Positions 63,301-64,000 of a DNA stretch of 64,000 nucleotides are shown piece after piece. The stretch spans positions 1 to 64,000 of the forward strand of contig SEAC01000008.1 in the NCBI GenBank assembly GCA_004173235.1, in the 5' to 3' direction. Position 1 is the stretch's first letter. Every line of letters begins with the position of its first letter. The position numbers and the translations under genes are program-made. This DNA comes from Chitinophagaceae bacterium. Lineage in GTDB: Bacteria; Bacteroidota; Bacteroidia; Chitinophagales; Chitinophagaceae. Below the pieces are notes generated by a model. The model made no database searches and was not told where the DNA came from. It saw nothing but the letters and a program-made list of their open reading frames with translations.

Positions 63301-63754
63301 TATCGAGGAGCTCACAGAGTTGGTGGAAGAAGCCGTGCTCGCCGAGTTCGACCGCATCACGGAGCGCGGCGGCGTGCTGGGTGCGATGGAGCGGATGTAT
63401 CAACGCAACAAGATCCAGGAAGAGAGCCTTACCTACGAGCATCTCAAGCACACCGGAGAGTTGCCCCTGATCGGCGTGAATACATTCCTCAACAAGAACG
63501 GTTCACCCACCATTCTACCGAGTGAGGTGATCCGCTCGACCAAAGAGGAAAAAGAACAGCAGATACAAAACGTGCTGGCCTTCTGGAAGCGCAACGAAGA
63601 CCGTAGTGCCGCTGCCCTCCAGCGCCTTAAAGAAGTGGCCGTTCAAAACGGAAACCTCTTTGCCGAGCTGATGGAAACCGTGAAGTGCTGCTCCCTGGGG
63701 CAAATCACCCACGCGCTTTATGAAGTGGGCGGGCAGTATCGGAGAAGCATGTAG
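60383..63754 (+). CDS. icmF: Fused isobutyryl-CoA mutase (IcmF)
   Basis: Adenosylcobalamin enzyme that interconverts isobutyryl-CoA and n-butyryl-CoA, with its own GTPase chaperone. It has 1123 residues. The B12-binding domain is N-terminal: [11 protein letters not shown], with the cobalt-ligand His at 21. A MeaB-like G domain follows: P-loop GTGGAGKSS at 197-205, [26 protein letters not shown]. The mutase TIM barrel starts near residue 560 ([20 protein letters not shown]) and the small-subunit-like tail closes the protein. A five-unit heptamer array (62474-62508) encodes residues 698-709 ([12 protein letters not shown]) in a poorly conserved loop. The longer frame from 60287 is rejected because it reads the palindromic repeat. 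Confidence 0.93.
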   Translation: MDTQPQNKVRIVTAASLFDGHDAAINIMRRILQSKGAEIIHLGHNRSVHEIVECAIEEDAQGIAITSYQGGHVEFFKYMKDLLEENGCGHIKIFGGGGGTILPQEINELHNYGITRIYSPDDGRKMGLEGMIDDVIRHCDFTLNGNGVYKKPMTLGEVKDVRQIARLITNAENGVGNKPATPGNSDAAKSPVLGITGTGGAGKSSVTDEIVRRFLATYPDKTIAVVSVDPSKKKTGGALLGDRIRMNSISSPRAYMRSLATRDSEVALSAHVQDALDVCRAAGFDFIILESAGVGQSDASILDYCNVSLYVMTPEYGAASQLEKINMLDYADVVAINKFDKAGALDALADVRKQYKRNHQLWTAKDHELPIVGTIAAQFNDPGVNTLFAKIMNTVVRKTNAPLPLEKSSGDGTEAEGFVLSSKTQVIPPARVRYLSEISESNRGYDQWVAEQSAIASKLYQIGGIIGEKEVSSLTELQQLKARYEEQLHPECRKLISAWPDAQKKYGSDYFEYEVRGKVIRQELVSRSLSGTRIPKVVLPRYKDWGDILRWQLQENLPGEFPYTAGVFELKRTGEDPTRMFAGEGGPERTNKRFHYVSEGQPAKRLSTAFDSVTLYGEDPAYRPDIYGKIGNSGVSIATVDDAKKLYSGFDLCDPKTSVSMTINGPAPMVLAFFMNAAIDQECEKYIEQKGLWPEVEKIRKSKFESQNAPVYYNPSSPERLPNGNNGLGLKLLGMSGEEVLPREVYEEIKANALSQVRGTVQADILKEDQAQNTCIFSTEFALKLMGDVQSYFIDNKVRNFYSVSISGYHIAEAGANPITQLAFTLANGFTYVEYYLSRGMSIDDFAPNLSFFFSNGMDPEYSVIGRVARRIWAKAMKHKYKANERSQKLKYHIQTSGRSLHAQEIDFNDIRTTLQALYAIYDNCNSLHTNAYDEAITTPTEESVRRAMAIQLIINRELGSAKVENFTQGSFAIEELTELVEEAVLAEFDRITERGGVLGAMERMYQRNKIQEESLTYEHLKHTGELPLIGVNTFLNKNGSPTILPSEVIRSTKEEKEQQIQNVLAFWKRNEDRSAAALQRLKEVAVQNGNLFAELMETVKCCSLGQITHALYEVGGQYRRSM
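62474..62508 (+). repeat. In-frame heptamer array inside icmF
   Basis: Five exact-period 7-bp units: AAAATTC, GAAAGTC, AAAATTC, GAAAGTC, AAAATGC. The composition is A-rich, unlike the G/C-rich flanks. It is read in frame without a stop. Confidence 0.92.
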
Positions 63755-63755
63755 C

Positions 63756-63857
63756 GGATGTCGGATGTCTGATTTGCCTACGGGTGTAACAAAAACGATA
63801 CGGAAGCCAAAGGCTTCCGTATCGTTTTTTATTTCAGACATCCTACATCCTACATTC
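63756..63857. repeat. Inverted heptamer arrays, GGATGTC family
   Basis: Left units GGATGTC, GGATGTC, TGA at 63756-63772. Right units GACATCC, TACATCC, TACATTC at 63837-63857. They bracket the terminator hairpin at 63791-63829. Confidence 0.85.
63791..63829. terminator. Strong bidirectional terminator after icmF
   Basis: AAAAACGATACGGAAGCC pairs perfectly with GGCTTCCGTATCGTTTTT (18 bp) around a three-base loop. It serves icmF and the converging partial gene. Confidence 0.92.
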
Positions 63858-63860
63858 CCC

Positions 63861-64000
63861 TCAGTATTGTGTTTCGTTTCCGAAGTAGCGCGATTGCTTC
63901 TCGTCGATCACGATCGTGTCGGTCCACTTGTCGTGCCAGGGGTAGGTGGGCGTACCGAGCGCGCTGAACGGCTCGAGGGGAACGATGCGGCTGATGCCGC
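63861..64000 (-). CDS. 3' end of an unidentified gene (partial)
   Basis: Only the last 45 or so codons are inside the window, ending in TGA at 63861-63863. The visible peptide is GISRIVPLEPFSALGTPTYP, then WHDKWTDTIVIDEKQSRYFG and NETQY. It is Trp/Tyr/Asp-rich and G/C-biased as in real genes here, and a shared terminator lies downstream. No family can be assigned from this fragment; the gene continues beyond the right edge. Confidence 0.65.
   Translation of the reverse strand, partial: GISRIVPLEPFSALGTPTYPWHDKWTDTIVIDEKQSRYFGNETQY

Overview
The window is a chromosomal stretch of a GC-rich member of the Bacteroidota, most likely in or near the Chitinophagaceae. The evidence is a SusC/SusD pair, the type IX secretion component PorZ, proteins ending in type IX sorting domains, a CarB without its C-terminal allosteric domain, and TAnnTTTG promoter boxes just upstream of many start codons. 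The family-level placement is an inference. No tRNA, rRNA, CRISPR array, transposase, integrase or phage gene was seen.

Layout. 0-9 kb: purD, a POT peptide transporter, and two tandem copies of a DUF1800-DUF1501 pair. 9-16 kb: alkB, an outer-membrane barrel, a cytochrome c lipoprotein, serS, a cyclophilin, gcvH and an ECF sigma/anti-sigma pair. 16-26 kb: VanZ-like protein, prfA, an amidohydrolase, recO, porZ, a DUF559 nuclease inside a palindrome cluster, a DUF2752-TM2 pair and several secreted proteins or lipoproteins. 26-35 kb: an RND/MMPL exporter, then SusC, SusD, a small lipoprotein and a two-domain fasciclin lipoprotein. 35-49 kb: a TlpA-like thioredoxin, a PDZ protein, alaS, an M23 peptidase, a MerR regulator, an atypical thioredoxin, a large type IX cargo protein, an MscS channel and a secreted protein. 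47-64 kb: rsfS-ftsH-LUD-lpxH read as one string, then birA, bcp, an M23 peptidase, a YtxH-like protein and a 54-aa protein, carB and the fused mutase icmF. The 3' end of one further gene runs off the right edge.

Most genes are ordinary chromosomal ones. What stands out is the intergenic DNA. Many gaps carry short-word tandem arrays with an exact 7-bp period (8, 9 or 10 bp in others), in unrelated sequences, often as inverted arms around a spacer. They resemble the heptameric STRR arrays known from heterocystous cyanobacteria. One heptamer array lies in frame inside icmF. Longer palindromic elements occur several times, and three copies carry a different 16-nt sequence at the same position between two CTGCGT-like words. 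Two elements have been drawn into genes: one supplies the signal-peptide core of the cyclophilin, another the likely start codon of a secreted protein. The DUF559 gene is bounded by inverted copies of a G/C-rich palindrome, an arrangement like REP/RAYT systems.

Limits: family calls rest on motifs read by eye. No database search, alignment or folding was run. Start codons were chosen from signal peptides, family N-termini and promoter position.
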